From assembly GCA_946185535.1 (NCBI GenBank), contig CAMHJX010000001.1:62001-126000 (forward strand): 64,000 nucleotides of DNA, given 5' to 3'. A program made the position numbers and the translations under genes. Positions 16,180-26,930 of this stretch are shown piece after piece. The stretch is from an uncultured Bacteroidales bacterium. Lineage in GTDB: Bacteria > Bacteroidota > Bacteroidia > Bacteroidales > F082. Below the pieces are notes generated by a model. That model was not told the DNA's origin. It searched no databases and saw only the letters and a program-made list of their open reading frames with translations. Within the stretch, counting starts at the first letter, position 1, and every line of letters starts with the position of its first letter.

Positions 16180-19100
16180 ATGAAACGCTGTTCTATTGTT
16201 CTCTTACTCATGATGGTCATTCCTTTGTTCGCCATCGGGCAAACCTTCACCATCACTTCCTCAGACCGTGGCCATATCAGCCTCCACTTTGAATTGAACG
16301 ACTTCAGCGTCGACACCATCAACCTCGAAGGTGAGCTGATGCACACCATATCAAGCAAAGGCATTGTCATGCCCAACGACTACGGTCTGCCCGACTTACC
16401 CACCTTCAACCGCTTCATCGCTGTACCACAAGGCGCAACAGCCATCGTGGAGGTCAGGACAACGCGCGACGAGGTGCTCTCAGGCTTCAATATCGCACCC
16501 TCCGATGGTAGCCAAGCCGAAAACGATGCCAAACGACCATTTTTCAAAGACCCGAAAGTGTATGCCAACAACGCTTTCTACCCTTCCGAAACCGTGATAA
16601 CCACTGAACCACAGTCACTTCGCGGAGTAGATGCCATACACCTCGGTGTTTGTCCCGTGCAGTTCAACCCTATGACGAGAGAACTCGCCGTTCACCGCCA
16701 AATCGACATCAACATCCGTTTTGAAGGCGGCAATGGGCATTTTGGCGACGACCGTTTGCGCTCACGTTACTGGGACCCAATCCTAAGAAACAACATCCTC
16801 AACTATGAGTGTTTGGAGCCCATAGACTACGATGCACGGATGCAGCAATGGACACAACCACGAACCACCGGCTGCGAATACCTCATTCTCACGCCCGACA
16901 ACGATGCCTATTACAATGCTGGAAAAGAACTTGCCGATTACCGCAACAAACAAGGCATCCTAACCAAAGTGATGCGCGTCACCGAGACAAACGCCTACGA
17001 CCACCTCACACTAAGACAATGGTTCAGAGACATCTACGCAAATTGGGACATCCCCCCTGCGGCCATCTGTATCCTCGGCAAGAGTGGTGACGACCTTCAA
17101 CAATATGTGCCAGGCTATCGCACACTGCATCCTAAAGATAATTTCATCATCTCCGACAACCCCTACGCTGACATCAACGACGACCATTTGCCTGATATCT
17201 GCTTTTCACGCATTCTCGTCCAAAACGAGTCGGAGCTCCCAATCATTATGGGCAAACTCTATGAATACGAATACACCAATGTAGTCACTGACCCGTATTA
17301 TTACGAACATCCCTTGACAGCGGCGGGATGGCAAGACAACAAATGGTTCCAAATCACCATAGCCACCATCAGTGGCTACTTGACTCAACATGGCAAGACA
17401 CCAGAACGAATCAATGAGATTTACAGCGGAACGCAAGGTCCCAACTGGTCGACAGCACCCGGCACCAACTCCGTAGTCAGCTACTTCGGCCCAGAAGGTG
17501 TCGGCTACATTCCAGCCACACCTGACGAACTTGGGGGCTGGACTGGTGGCAATGCCCAGCAAGTCATCCGTGCAATCAACCACGGTTGCTACCTCATCCA
17601 ACACCGCGACCATGGATGGAATGCCCATTGGTATCAACCCGAGATTCACACCACCGACTTTGGTGAAATCAACAATGTTGACAAACTCACCTACCTCATC
17701 TCAGTCAACTGCCGCACAGGCATGTACGACAATTCTGGCGGCTGTTTCATAGAATCCCTACTGCGTATGACTCGAGACGGACAAAATGCAGGCATCATGG
17801 GTGCCATCGGCCCTGTCGGACAGACCTATTCCTATGCCAATGACATCTTCCTTTGGGGTGTTTGGGACCTCTTCGACCCGACCTTCCTCGCAGAATACGG
17901 CCCCTTCGCCGACCATTTTGACTCATGGATGCCCGCCTTTGCATGCGTCTCAGGAAAATACTTCCTTGATACTCATGTTTTCCCGAGCACCGACGACAAC
18001 ATGTGCTCCACCACTTACAACACATTCCACACCTTTGGTGATTCCTTCATCAGATTGTTTACAGAGCTGCCTCAACACATTACCACCACGCATGATGAGG
18101 GCATACAGTGCTACTCTCCTTTCCACATCACCGCTCCCGAAGGCTCATTGATTGCCTTGACGACATACACGAACAGGCAATGGCACATCGTGGCCACTGC
18201 CATTGGTACAGGAGAAGAACAAACTATTACCATTTTAGAGAATATCCCCATTGGTACAATCCATCTCACCATCACGGGAGAGAATCTCATTCGTTGGGAA
18301 GAAGACATCCCTTTGGAACCTTTCAATAGACCTTTCGTCGTAATTGACAACATTGCCTTGAACGGATGTGAACTCACGCAACACTACAACCAGTCCATCG
18401 TTGCTGACATCAATGTCACCAATGTGGGATTGCAAGACTGCGACGGTGGCACGGTCAGCATGACCTCCGATTCACAGTTGCTGACCATCTCACAAGGCGA
18501 AACCTCATTTGATCCCTTAGCGTCGAACGCGAGCCAATTCATCAGTGATGCGTTCCAATTTGCACTTAGCGACAGTATTCACGACAGGACGCATATTCCC
18601 TTCACCCTCACTACTCATTTTGGCGACGAGGACTATTCACAAGCATACGAAATCGAAGTGCTTTCCCCAAACATCACGGCTGAGCTCATCAACATTAACG
18701 ACTCGCAGGGCAACAACAATGGTCGACTCGATCCAGGCGAATATGCTAGCCTCACCTTCCGCCTCACTAACACCGGCCACTATCCAGCCGATAGTCCCCG
18801 TATCTCCTTGAGCAACGACGAAGGTCACATCCATGTCATATCACCCGAAACGCCCATCAACGACTTGGAAATTGACGAATCTGCCGAGGTCACTTTCGAC
18901 ATCTATGTCGAGTATGCTGCAGGCGAAGTGTCATTCGTTCATCTCATGGTCCATTCCACCATTAACAACCTAAAGATACATCAAGATATACTTTGTGAAA
19001 TGGGGTTTGTGACGGACAGCTTCGAACACGGCGTTTTCGATCCTGCCTATTGGACCAACGACCCACAGCATCCCTGGACTATCACCACAACACATCCCTA

Positions 19101-19665
19101 CCATGGAACTCACTGCGCCATGTCGGGCGACATTGACCACAACGAGTCTTCCCAACTCATCTTGACTTTCACTTCGACGGAACCAGAGAAAATCCACTTC
19201 TTCAGGAGGGTGTCGAGTGAAGCCAACTGGGATTATCTCATTTTCTATATTGACGACGAAGAGCAGGAGCGTTGGTCGGGTGATCAATGGTGGACGGAAC
19301 ACACATACCAAATCACCCCAGGCCGTCACACCTACAAATGGGAATATGTCAAAGACCATTCCGTTGACGGCGGTGCCGATTGTGCTTCTATCGATTACAT
19401 TACGCTGCCACCTTGTCTCGACGAAACCAACGAGCAAACCGAACTACCACTGACTCTGCACCCCAATCCCACAACCGACCAAGTCATGGTCGAATTGGAT
19501 CAAGAAGGTGATTTCAACATCCTTGTATACGACACCGAAGGGAAACTCATCCTCTCGAATTGCAACACACAAGTCATTTCTTTTAAGGGTCTACCTTCGG
19601 GCATATACCAAATCATGGTGGAGCAAAACGGTCAACGGTGGAGTCGCAAAATCTTTAAGATTTAA
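16180..19665 (+). CDS. Gingipain-like C25 cysteine peptidase with T9SS sorting domain
   Basis: Translation from the ATG at 16180 gives 1161 residues. Residues 1-20 are a signal peptide. A propeptide-like domain with YGLPDLPTFNRFIAVPQG follows (to about 220), then a C25 peptidase domain (about 225-650). H478, in HRDHGW, and C511, in SVNCRTG, are 33 residues apart, the spacing I recall for the catalytic His/Cys of gingipain R. Beta-sandwich modules follow, including a WTITTTHPYHGTHC segment near 965 that recurs in the giant adhesin of this window. A T9SS type A sorting domain ends the protein (LHPNPTTDQVMVELD near 1095). It should be exported by Sec and then T9SS and act at the cell surface. 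Specificity is not predictable. Confidence 0.88.
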   Translation: MKRCSIVLLLMMVIPLFAIGQTFTITSSDRGHISLHFELNDFSVDTINLEGELMHTISSKGIVMPNDYGLPDLPTFNRFIAVPQGATAIVEVRTTRDEVLSGFNIAPSDGSQAENDAKRPFFKDPKVYANNAFYPSETVITTEPQSLRGVDAIHLGVCPVQFNPMTRELAVHRQIDINIRFEGGNGHFGDDRLRSRYWDPILRNNILNYECLEPIDYDARMQQWTQPRTTGCEYLILTPDNDAYYNAGKELADYRNKQGILTKVMRVTETNAYDHLTLRQWFRDIYANWDIPPAAICILGKSGDDLQQYVPGYRTLHPKDNFIISDNPYADINDDHLPDICFSRILVQNESELPIIMGKLYEYEYTNVVTDPYYYEHPLTAAGWQDNKWFQITIATISGYLTQHGKTPERINEIYSGTQGPNWSTAPGTNSVVSYFGPEGVGYIPATPDELGGWTGGNAQQVIRAINHGCYLIQHRDHGWNAHWYQPEIHTTDFGEINNVDKLTYLISVNCRTGMYDNSGGCFIESLLRMTRDGQNAGIMGAIGPVGQTYSYANDIFLWGVWDLFDPTFLAEYGPFADHFDSWMPAFACVSGKYFLDTHVFPSTDDNMCSTTYNTFHTFGDSFIRLFTELPQHITTTHDEGIQCYSPFHITAPEGSLIALTTYTNRQWHIVATAIGTGEEQTITILENIPIGTIHLTITGENLIRWEEDIPLEPFNRPFVVIDNIALNGCELTQHYNQSIVADINVTNVGLQDCDGGTVSMTSDSQLLTISQGETSFDPLASNASQFISDAFQFALSDSIHDRTHIPFTLTTHFGDEDYSQAYEIEVLSPNITAELININDSQGNNNGRLDPGEYASLTFRLTNTGHYPADSPRISLSNDEGHIHVISPETPINDLEIDESAEVTFDIYVEYAAGEVSFVHLMVHSTINNLKIHQDILCEMGFVTDSFEHGVFDPAYWTNDPQHPWTITTTHPYHGTHCAMSGDIDHNESSQLILTFTSTEPEKIHFFRRVSSEANWDYLIFYIDDEEQERWSGDQWWTEHTYQITPGRHTYKWEYVKDHSVDGGADCASIDYITLPPCLDETNEQTELPLTLHPNPTTDQVMVELDQEGDFNILVYDTEGKLILSNCNTQVISFKGLPSGIYQIMVEQNGQRWSRKIFKI

Positions 19666-19683
19666 TATTTTAGCACAAAAAAT

Positions 19684-19748
19684 CAGCATTTTAGCAGAAA
19701 AATGCTTTTAGGTTTCAAAAAAGTGCGTATCTTTACGCGCTTTTTTTA
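19684..19748 (+). terminator. Tandem hairpins ending in a poly-T terminator
   Basis: A first hairpin (AGCATTTT with AAAATGCT, 19684-19707) is followed by a second stem (AAGTGCGTA at 19721-19729 with TACGCGCTT at 19734-19742) and seven T residues. It ends the C25 peptidase transcript. The loop of the second hairpin contains TATCTTTA, which could also serve as a -7 element for the next gene. Confidence 0.7.
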
Positions 19749-19778
19749 TTCTAATAAGATATAAAACAGAACAATATC

Positions 19779-22700
19779 ATGAAAAGATTTGCAAAGACCT
19801 TGATTCTCGCCGTCATGCTGCTTGCCATGCCGTTGAAGCAGTGGGGACAACAACCTTACAGACAATATGCCGACGATGGTATCTTGCTGAACTTCCAAGA
19901 GATAGACAATGTTGATTTCCGAGTCTTTCTCTTATATAATCTCAGTCAGAACAATCAATTTGTTCTCACTGTGAACGATGAACCTGGACAATTCAGCATC
20001 AGTTCGAACGAAGAAGTCAATATAACAAATCTTTATGAAGTGTTTGAGACGTTTTACAACAACACCTATACCGATTTTGGATTGCTATCCAAAACTGACA
20101 TTTCCAATCTCATATCCAATTGGAAAGGCTGCATCACGCCCCTATATTTCGCTTCGATAATGACAGATATCGCTTTGCGTGATGGTAGACCTTCCAACAA
20201 CCACTGCGTCGACTCCGACCCATTCTGTACCTCGGATGTCATCACTTTTGCCGCTGCCACATCATCCCAAACGGCTGATGAATTGGAAGGTACGACCCTG
20301 CAAGATGGTTGTATTGGCTCATCCTATAGTCCTGCATGGTATCACATGAGAATACAAACCGGTGGACAGTTTATTATCCACGCTGAAGGCCACGACCCAA
20401 ACAATAGTAATACGACCAGAGACATTGACTTCTGTATCTGGGGACCTTATTCCGACCCAACCTCACCTTGTGTGGCTCAATTAACCACCAATAAGATTAT
20501 TGACTGTTGCTTCTCTGCTTCCTATTCCGAAAACATATATCTCGGTTATCCTGCTGGACAACATAACCATGGCTCTTCTAGCCACGGCACGATTACTGAA
20601 CATACGCCAACTGCTGGAGAGTATTACATCTTGATGATTACGAATTATTCACAACAACCTTGTACGATTTCGTTCTCCAAGACAGCAGGTAGCGGTCCTG
20701 GTGAGACCGACTGCGGTATTCTTCCTGGAATTGTCACCAACGATGGACCTTATTGTGTTGGCGAGACCATACACTTGAGTGTCAATGCTCAAGATGGTGC
20801 TACTTACAGCTGGACAGGACCCAATGGTTACAATTCCAACCAGCAAAACCCCACGCGTCCAAATTGCACTTTGAACATGGCGGGCATTTATACCTGTACA
20901 ACCACGGTAGGCACACAAACCACTTCTGATACCACAAACGTGGTCATTTATCCCATGCCTACTGCCAACTTCAACTTCACATCTGCATGCTTAGGCGACC
21001 CCACACAATTTACCAACACTTCAACGACCAATCCTTCGGGGCAACAAATCGATAGCTACCAATGGAACTTTGGTGACGGGCAGACCTCGAATCAACAAAA
21101 CCCATCACATCAATATGCCGCTGCGGGCACTTACACCGTGACCCTTACCGTAAACACAGGCGGCCATTGCACCAGCACAAAAACCCAAACCGTCACCGTG
21201 TACACCCAACCTGCCGCCAATGCCGGCCCAGACCAGACCATTCCTTACGGAAGTAGTGCACAATTGAGTGGCTCGGGCGGTTCCGGAACGTTTAACTTCC
21301 ACTGGGAACCCGCCAATATGGTGACCAACCCCAACGCCCAAAACACGCAGACCGTTACCTTGACCCAAGACCAAACCTACACCCTCACCGTCACCAATCC
21401 CCAAGGAGGATGCTCCAGCACCGATGAAGTGACCATCCACATCAGCGGCAGTGCCATGACAGTCAATGCAGGTCCTGACATCAGCATCTGTCAAGGAGGT
21501 AGTGGGGAAATCTACGTTAGTGCAGGCGGAGGGACAGGCAACCTTACCTACTCGTGGACACCCACTACAGGTCTCAGCAACCCTAATATCTCCAACCCCA
21601 TTGCATCTCCATCCCAAACCACCACATACACCTGTCATGTCACCGATGGTCAAACCTCACAAAATGTAAGCGTCACCGTAACGGTGAATGATGTCATTGT
21701 CGAAAACGAATACATGACCATCTGCCCCGGTGAGGTCTATCAGTGGCACGGACAGCCTCACAACGAAGCCGGAACATACCAGTTCGACACCGTCACCAGC
21801 CAAGGATGCGACAAAACCATATACTTGCACCTCGACCAATACCCCTCCTATGACGAAACAACAATAAATGCTGCTATCTGCTCTGGTGAAAGCTATTACT
21901 TCTATGGGACCGAATACACTACTTCTATCAACACATACGTTACAGACCAGACTATACATGGCTGCGACAGTATCGTAAGACTGAACCTGACCGTTTGGCC
22001 TGAACACGAAGATACAGAATTATATGTCACCGTATGCGAAGACCAACTCCCGTACGAGTTTTATGGTTTCGAATTCTACAGCGAATGCATACACACCTAT
22101 CACGATACCGACATCCATGGTTGCGATAGTACCGTACGGCTCTATCTATCTATCAGCGACTATTACATGCCTGCAGTCCAAACAGAGTACATTTGCTATA
22201 ATGAAGGTGAAACGCCCACTTTCGACTGGAATCCTGTTGGATCATACCACTTTGACCTTCATGAGGAAGGCTTTTACTCAGACACTTTAGACACCCCAGA
22301 TTCAGACTGCGAAGGTATATTCCGTCTTGATCTACATTTCATGCAGATTCCTGAGGTGATACACACTTATGACACTGTATGTGACTTTTATCATTGGGAT
22401 GTCAATGAAGAGGATTATACCGAATCCATTGAAGATGAACATCGCGTTTCGCTGGCGCCTTTCCCATGCTATCAAGTTTACAAACTCCATCTCATCGTCA
22501 ACCACGAAAGCACCAATAACACAAGAACTGTTGATGGCATCCAAGACAACATCTGCGATGTTTACCCTTACCACAACTCTAATATCAACCCCTATATTGC
22601 CGATGGAGACACACTCTATTACTACAAGAACATTGACACCACGTTTATCGGCAAAACTCCCGAAGGATGTGACTACAGAGAACATCTTCAAATCAAAAAC

Positions 22701-23318
22701 CTGCAATACACGCCCCACCCGGTAATCTACTGCCCCGACCTCAGCATCCCTAATCCCCACTGGCCCATCACCGCGACGGAGTTCAATGTGAACCGTTATA
22801 CCTACCGCGTATCAGACACCGTATCCGACATCTCCAGATGGAACCTCGGCCAATGCAAATGGGAAATCTCCAAGAACAGCTGGCGCATCGTCCCCAACCC
22901 CTCCGGAAACGACCCACTCGAATGCATAGTCTACGCCATGGACTGGGTGCCCGACTCCATCTGCCTCAGCTTCAAGGCCGTCAACAGCTGCTCCAGCAGC
23001 GAGGGCGTGCTCGCAGAATACTGGCTCCATCCTTCTTTCTATGGCGTGGAAGAACAAGAAGCCTATCCTGCCTCTGTCAGTGTCATACCCAATCCCAACA
23101 ATGGACAGATGCGACTGCAATTCGACAACATACAAGGTGACTTGGATATAAAGGTGTACAGTTTGACAGGTACCCTAGTAGATGCTTTCGAATTGAAATC
23201 CATCGAAGTCGGCCAAAGCCATGAGTATTCAATGAAACGACTGATGAACGGCATCTATTTCTTCACCATCAGCGATGGTAAGCGAAGCGTCACCAAGAAA
23301 GTCGTTGTCATCCATTAA
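19779..23318 (+). CDS. Large T9SS-secreted surface protein with PKD domain (paralog A)
   Basis: The 1179-residue protein starts with a signal peptide (1-23), then a conserved region beginning YRQYADDGILLNF. A Cys-rich module spans about 139-311 (DSDPFCTSDV, then GCIGSSYSPAWYHMR, then DIDFCIWGPY). An Ig-like domain (about 322-390) and a PKD domain with YQWNFGDGQTS near 425 follow, then two further Ig/PKD-like domains. Short repeats carrying the HGCDSIVRL motif cover about 640-800. A module starting PHWPITATEFNVNRYTY lies near 990, and a T9SS type A sorting domain (SVIPNPNNGQMRLQFD) ends it. No enzymatic domain is seen, so an adhesive or structural surface role is likely. The next gene is a shorter paralog. 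Confidence 0.85.
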   Translation: MKRFAKTLILAVMLLAMPLKQWGQQPYRQYADDGILLNFQEIDNVDFRVFLLYNLSQNNQFVLTVNDEPGQFSISSNEEVNITNLYEVFETFYNNTYTDFGLLSKTDISNLISNWKGCITPLYFASIMTDIALRDGRPSNNHCVDSDPFCTSDVITFAAATSSQTADELEGTTLQDGCIGSSYSPAWYHMRIQTGGQFIIHAEGHDPNNSNTTRDIDFCIWGPYSDPTSPCVAQLTTNKIIDCCFSASYSENIYLGYPAGQHNHGSSSHGTITEHTPTAGEYYILMITNYSQQPCTISFSKTAGSGPGETDCGILPGIVTNDGPYCVGETIHLSVNAQDGATYSWTGPNGYNSNQQNPTRPNCTLNMAGIYTCTTTVGTQTTSDTTNVVIYPMPTANFNFTSACLGDPTQFTNTSTTNPSGQQIDSYQWNFGDGQTSNQQNPSHQYAAAGTYTVTLTVNTGGHCTSTKTQTVTVYTQPAANAGPDQTIPYGSSAQLSGSGGSGTFNFHWEPANMVTNPNAQNTQTVTLTQDQTYTLTVTNPQGGCSSTDEVTIHISGSAMTVNAGPDISICQGGSGEIYVSAGGGTGNLTYSWTPTTGLSNPNISNPIASPSQTTTYTCHVTDGQTSQNVSVTVTVNDVIVENEYMTICPGEVYQWHGQPHNEAGTYQFDTVTSQGCDKTIYLHLDQYPSYDETTINAAICSGESYYFYGTEYTTSINTYVTDQTIHGCDSIVRLNLTVWPEHEDTELYVTVCEDQLPYEFYGFEFYSECIHTYHDTDIHGCDSTVRLYLSISDYYMPAVQTEYICYNEGETPTFDWNPVGSYHFDLHEEGFYSDTLDTPDSDCEGIFRLDLHFMQIPEVIHTYDTVCDFYHWDVNEEDYTESIEDEHRVSLAPFPCYQVYKLHLIVNHESTNNTRTVDGIQDNICDVYPYHNSNINPYIADGDTLYYYKNIDTTFIGKTPEGCDYREHLQIKNLQYTPHPVIYCPDLSIPNPHWPITATEFNVNRYTYRVSDTVSDISRWNLGQCKWEISKNSWRIVPNPSGNDPLECIVYAMDWVPDSICLSFKAVNSCSSSEGVLAEYWLHPSFYGVEEQEAYPASVSVIPNPNNGQMRLQFDNIQGDLDIKVYSLTGTLVDAFELKSIEVGQSHEYSMKRLMNGIYFFTISDGKRSVTKKVVVIH

Positions 23319-23373
23319 AATGGACTATACAATAATACCTTTCGCTTAGAGTTATATATTAGACATAACTGAG

Positions 23374-26064
23374 ATGAACAGATTTTTAAAAATTGCAATA
23401 GCCGTCCTGCTGCTGACGGTCATGCCCTTGAAACAATGGGCACAAACGCCCTATAGCCAATATGCCGACGAAGGCATCTTGTTGAACTTTTTCGAGATTG
23501 GCAACCCTGATTTCAGGTTATTCTTGTTGTACAACCTCAATCAAGATGACCGCTTCATTGTCACCCCTGATGAGCAATTCGGTTTGTTCACCCTCACACC
23601 CAGCAGCAACGGACAAGAAGAAGGTTTTCTTGAAACATTTGAAACTTTCTACAGCGATGCCTTTGCCAACTTCAGGGTCATCGACAAGGTCTTTCTGCAG
23701 GATCTTGTCACCCAGTGGAAATCGGCCGTTCCACCCACACATTTCGCCTCCATCACCATGGATCTTGCCCTAGGTAGAGCCACAACCATCAATAACCATT
23801 GTGTGGATTCCGACCCATTCTGTACCTCCGATCTAATCCAGTTTCAGGCTGCCACCACTTCTCAAACCGCTGATGAGCTTGAAGGTGTCGAATTCGATGA
23901 TGGCTGCATCGGCAGTTCCTTCAACCCATCCTGGTACCACATGCGAATCAATACACCAGGACAATTCATCATCCACATGGAAGGCCGTGATCCGACGACG
24001 AACGAAGAGAGAGACATTGACTTTTGCATGTGGGGACCTTTTGATGACCCAACAGCACCTTGTGTGAGACAATTGACTACAGACAAAATTATTGACTGCA
24101 ATTATTCCGCTCACTATTCAGAAGATATTTATTTGGGTTATCCTGAAAATGAGCACTATCACCAAGCCAATCATGGAACTGTAAATTATCACATGCCAGA
24201 GACTGGAGAGTACTACATCGCAATGATTTGCAACTTCTCGCGCCAGCCTTGCGTCATCACATTCACAAAAGCTGAAAACTCTGGCCCCGGTACCACCGAC
24301 TGTGGCATCTTGCCCGGCATTGCCACCAACACCGGCCCGTATTGCGTTGGCGAGACTATCCAATTGTCAGTCACCACACAAGCTGGTGCCACCTATAGTT
24401 GGTCAGGCCCCAACGGATTCATTTCCAGTGAACAAAATCCCAGCATTCCCGACTGCACCTTTGAAATGGGGGGCACCTACACTTGCGTCACGGCCGTTGA
24501 CGGACAAACCACCTCTGGCAGCACCGAAGTCGTCGTATTTGCCGAGCCCATTGCTGACTTCAGTTTCAACAATGTTTGTGAAGGCAATGTCACCCAATTG
24601 ACCAGCACCGCAACAACAGAACCTGCTGGCCATGAAATCGCGAGCTACCATTGGGATTTCGGTGACGGCGAGACCTCCGAAGAGCAAAATGTAGAACACA
24701 CCTACGCGACAGCAGGTGAATATGAAGTGACACATAGCATTCTGGTTGGTCGCAGATGCACTGACGAAATCACCAAAATCGTGACCGTCTATGCCCAACC
24801 GATTGCCGATGCTGGAGAAGACCAAAGTCTGCCCTATCCTGGCCTTTCGGCACAATTGAGCGGCACAGGTGGCGGTAGCGGTTTCACCTACCACTGGGAA
24901 CCTGCGAATATGGTGGTGAATCCAAACAACCAAAGCACCCAAACCGTTACTTTATTTGAAACCCAAGGATATATACTGACTGTCACCAACCCACAAGGCG
25001 GCTGCACCAGCACCGATACGGTTTTCGTATACATCGGCACCGCTCCATTAAACGTTGATGCCACTGCCACTCCCAATGCCCTTTGTAAAGATGAAAGCAC
25101 ACAGTTGCATGTCAACGCTGATGGCGGCTCTGGCGATTTCACTTATTCATGGTCTCCTACCGACTACCTTAATGCCAGCAACATCAGCAACCCTATTGCC
25201 ACCCCACCCCACACAATCACTTATACATGCACTGTAACCGACAACATAACCACTGAAGTAAAGCAAAAAACCGTTACGGTCATAGTTAACATGCCCATGT
25301 ATTTAAGTGACTCCACTATTAGGGAACAATGCGACACTGTTCGAATTACCTGGAGGGATGGACAAGACATCGAACAATATGCCGAATTCCATGAAAACGG
25401 TTTTGTCAAGTTCGAAGGCCTTACCGAAGCAGGATGCCACCTTGAACAGACCTATTACATTGAGGACATGCAGTATTCGCCGCATCCATACATCGAAAGC
25501 GAAGACTCGAATCCCCACTACCCCATCACTGCCACCGAGTTTAATGTGAATCGCTATACTTACACTGTAAAAGACAGCATTTCCAATATTCACGCATGGC
25601 ATTTTGACCAATGCAAATGGGAAATCTCCAAGGACAGTTGGCGCATTGTACCTAACCCCAGTGGGAACAACCCGCTCGAGTGCACAGTCTATGTCATGGA
25701 CTGGACAGAGGACATCGTATGGCTTAGCTTCATTTCGGTGAACGATTGCAACAGCGATACAGTAAGATACGACCTCCATCCCTCGTTCTACGGCATTGAG
25801 GAAAACGAAGCCAACCCTGTTGAAGTAAGTATCATCCCCAACCCGAATGACGGTCACATGCAGTTGAAGTTTGAGAACATGGAAGGTCACTTGAGCATCA
25901 AAGTGTACAGCTCGACTGGTATTCTTGCAGATAGCTTTGAGCTTCTCTCTTCTGCTGGAGAAACATACGATTATTCCGCGAAACGCCTCAACAACGGCAT
26001 ATACTACTTCCATATCACTGACGGTAAAAGAGCTGTCACCAAAAAAGTCGTTATCATTAACTAA
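23374..26064 (+). CDS. Large T9SS-secreted surface protein with PKD domain (paralog B)
   Basis: The 896-residue protein is a paralog of the preceding gene with the same order: signal peptide ending near PLKQWAQ, YSQYADEGILLNF, the Cys-rich module at about 141-307 (DSDPFCTSDL to TDCGILPG), an Ig-like domain, a PKD domain with YHWDFGDGETS near 428, two more beta domains, the PHYPITATEFNVNRYTY module near 713, and a T9SS sorting domain (SIIPNPNDGHMQLKFE). It lacks most of the GCDS-type repeats of paralog A, which explains the shorter length. It is followed after 5 and 9 bases by a lipoprotein and a beta-barrel gene, suggesting a three-gene operon whose products may act together at the outer membrane. 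Confidence 0.85.
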   Translation: MNRFLKIAIAVLLLTVMPLKQWAQTPYSQYADEGILLNFFEIGNPDFRLFLLYNLNQDDRFIVTPDEQFGLFTLTPSSNGQEEGFLETFETFYSDAFANFRVIDKVFLQDLVTQWKSAVPPTHFASITMDLALGRATTINNHCVDSDPFCTSDLIQFQAATTSQTADELEGVEFDDGCIGSSFNPSWYHMRINTPGQFIIHMEGRDPTTNEERDIDFCMWGPFDDPTAPCVRQLTTDKIIDCNYSAHYSEDIYLGYPENEHYHQANHGTVNYHMPETGEYYIAMICNFSRQPCVITFTKAENSGPGTTDCGILPGIATNTGPYCVGETIQLSVTTQAGATYSWSGPNGFISSEQNPSIPDCTFEMGGTYTCVTAVDGQTTSGSTEVVVFAEPIADFSFNNVCEGNVTQLTSTATTEPAGHEIASYHWDFGDGETSEEQNVEHTYATAGEYEVTHSILVGRRCTDEITKIVTVYAQPIADAGEDQSLPYPGLSAQLSGTGGGSGFTYHWEPANMVVNPNNQSTQTVTLFETQGYILTVTNPQGGCTSTDTVFVYIGTAPLNVDATATPNALCKDESTQLHVNADGGSGDFTYSWSPTDYLNASNISNPIATPPHTITYTCTVTDNITTEVKQKTVTVIVNMPMYLSDSTIREQCDTVRITWRDGQDIEQYAEFHENGFVKFEGLTEAGCHLEQTYYIEDMQYSPHPYIESEDSNPHYPITATEFNVNRYTYTVKDSISNIHAWHFDQCKWEISKDSWRIVPNPSGNNPLECTVYVMDWTEDIVWLSFISVNDCNSDTVRYDLHPSFYGIEENEANPVEVSIIPNPNDGHMQLKFENMEGHLSIKVYSSTGILADSFELLSSAGETYDYSAKRLNNGIYYFHITDGKRAVTKKVVIIN

Positions 26065-26069
26065 TCTTT

Positions 26070-26921
26070 ATGAAAACACAAATGCATCGTTTCAGAAAAA
26101 AAGCATTGGCAATTACCGCTATAGCAGCCTGCTCGCTATTTTTTGTGGCTTCGTGCCAAAAATACGAAAACCTAAATCCAACTCCTGAGGAACTTGACAC
26201 CATTAATGCACATTCGATTGACTATGCCTTGCAGGTCATCCCTGACATCCATGAGGTGATACCTATGGATCTCGTTGAGGCAATGAATGCAGTGCATGAC
26301 ACCATTAACGGGATACCGACTGTCATATGTGCCCTCCATTTTGGCGACAACCCTCCTTCTTTGGTCTTTAAACAAAACGACTCCCTGCTTGGGTTTATGA
26401 AAGATGTTTTTATCGTTAAGGAATATCTCCCCATAGACCCAAATTGTGGCTACCGACTCTCTTGTTACCCAGGCAAGTACCTATTACCTATTAATTGCTT
26501 CCGCTTTCACGACCAACACAGAGGAATTGCCCAAGTGGATTACAAATACAACTACATCAAGCCAGAGCAGGAAGGCCCAAATAACTATGCCTATGAATTG
26601 TCCATAGTTTCAGACTCTGTTTTCATTATGGGCGAAGGCAACGATTTCACTGTTTATTATTCGCAAAAGAGAAGCTTTGAGGCATCACAAAACAATGACA
26701 ACCCCAATTACATGAAACCCAGTGAGTATGTCATCCTATCTGGTACAGTAACGAGCGGTGGAATTAGCAATTTGTATTTCGGTACCAAGATTAGAAAATA
26801 CGATAATCCTGATCCTATTTTGATTGGCGATCGCTATCAAAATGTAGACGACATATTGATTATACACAAAGATTTTGTTCCTTTACAATACTGGGATCCC
26901 AACCAATCATTCACCAACTAA
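26070..26921 (+). CDS. Predicted lipoprotein of unknown function
   Basis: The 283-residue protein has a basic N-terminus, a hydrophobic stretch, and a lipobox VASC with Cys-29 as the likely lipidated residue, so it should be anchored in the outer or inner membrane after Sec export. I do not recognise a family. The mature part is rich in aromatic and acidic residues and contains a conserved-looking IVKEYLPIDPNCGYRLSCYPG segment near residue 115. Its position between a T9SS cargo protein (5 bases upstream) and a beta-barrel protein (9 bases downstream) suggests a role in display or anchoring of that cargo; this is inference from context only. Confidence 0.75.
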   Translation: MKTQMHRFRKKALAITAIAACSLFFVASCQKYENLNPTPEELDTINAHSIDYALQVIPDIHEVIPMDLVEAMNAVHDTINGIPTVICALHFGDNPPSLVFKQNDSLLGFMKDVFIVKEYLPIDPNCGYRLSCYPGKYLLPINCFRFHDQHRGIAQVDYKYNYIKPEQEGPNNYAYELSIVSDSVFIMGEGNDFTVYYSQKRSFEASQNNDNPNYMKPSEYVILSGTVTSGGISNLYFGTKIRKYDNPDPILIGDRYQNVDDILIIHKDFVPLQYWDPNQSFTN

Positions 26922-26930
26922 GATTCGAAG

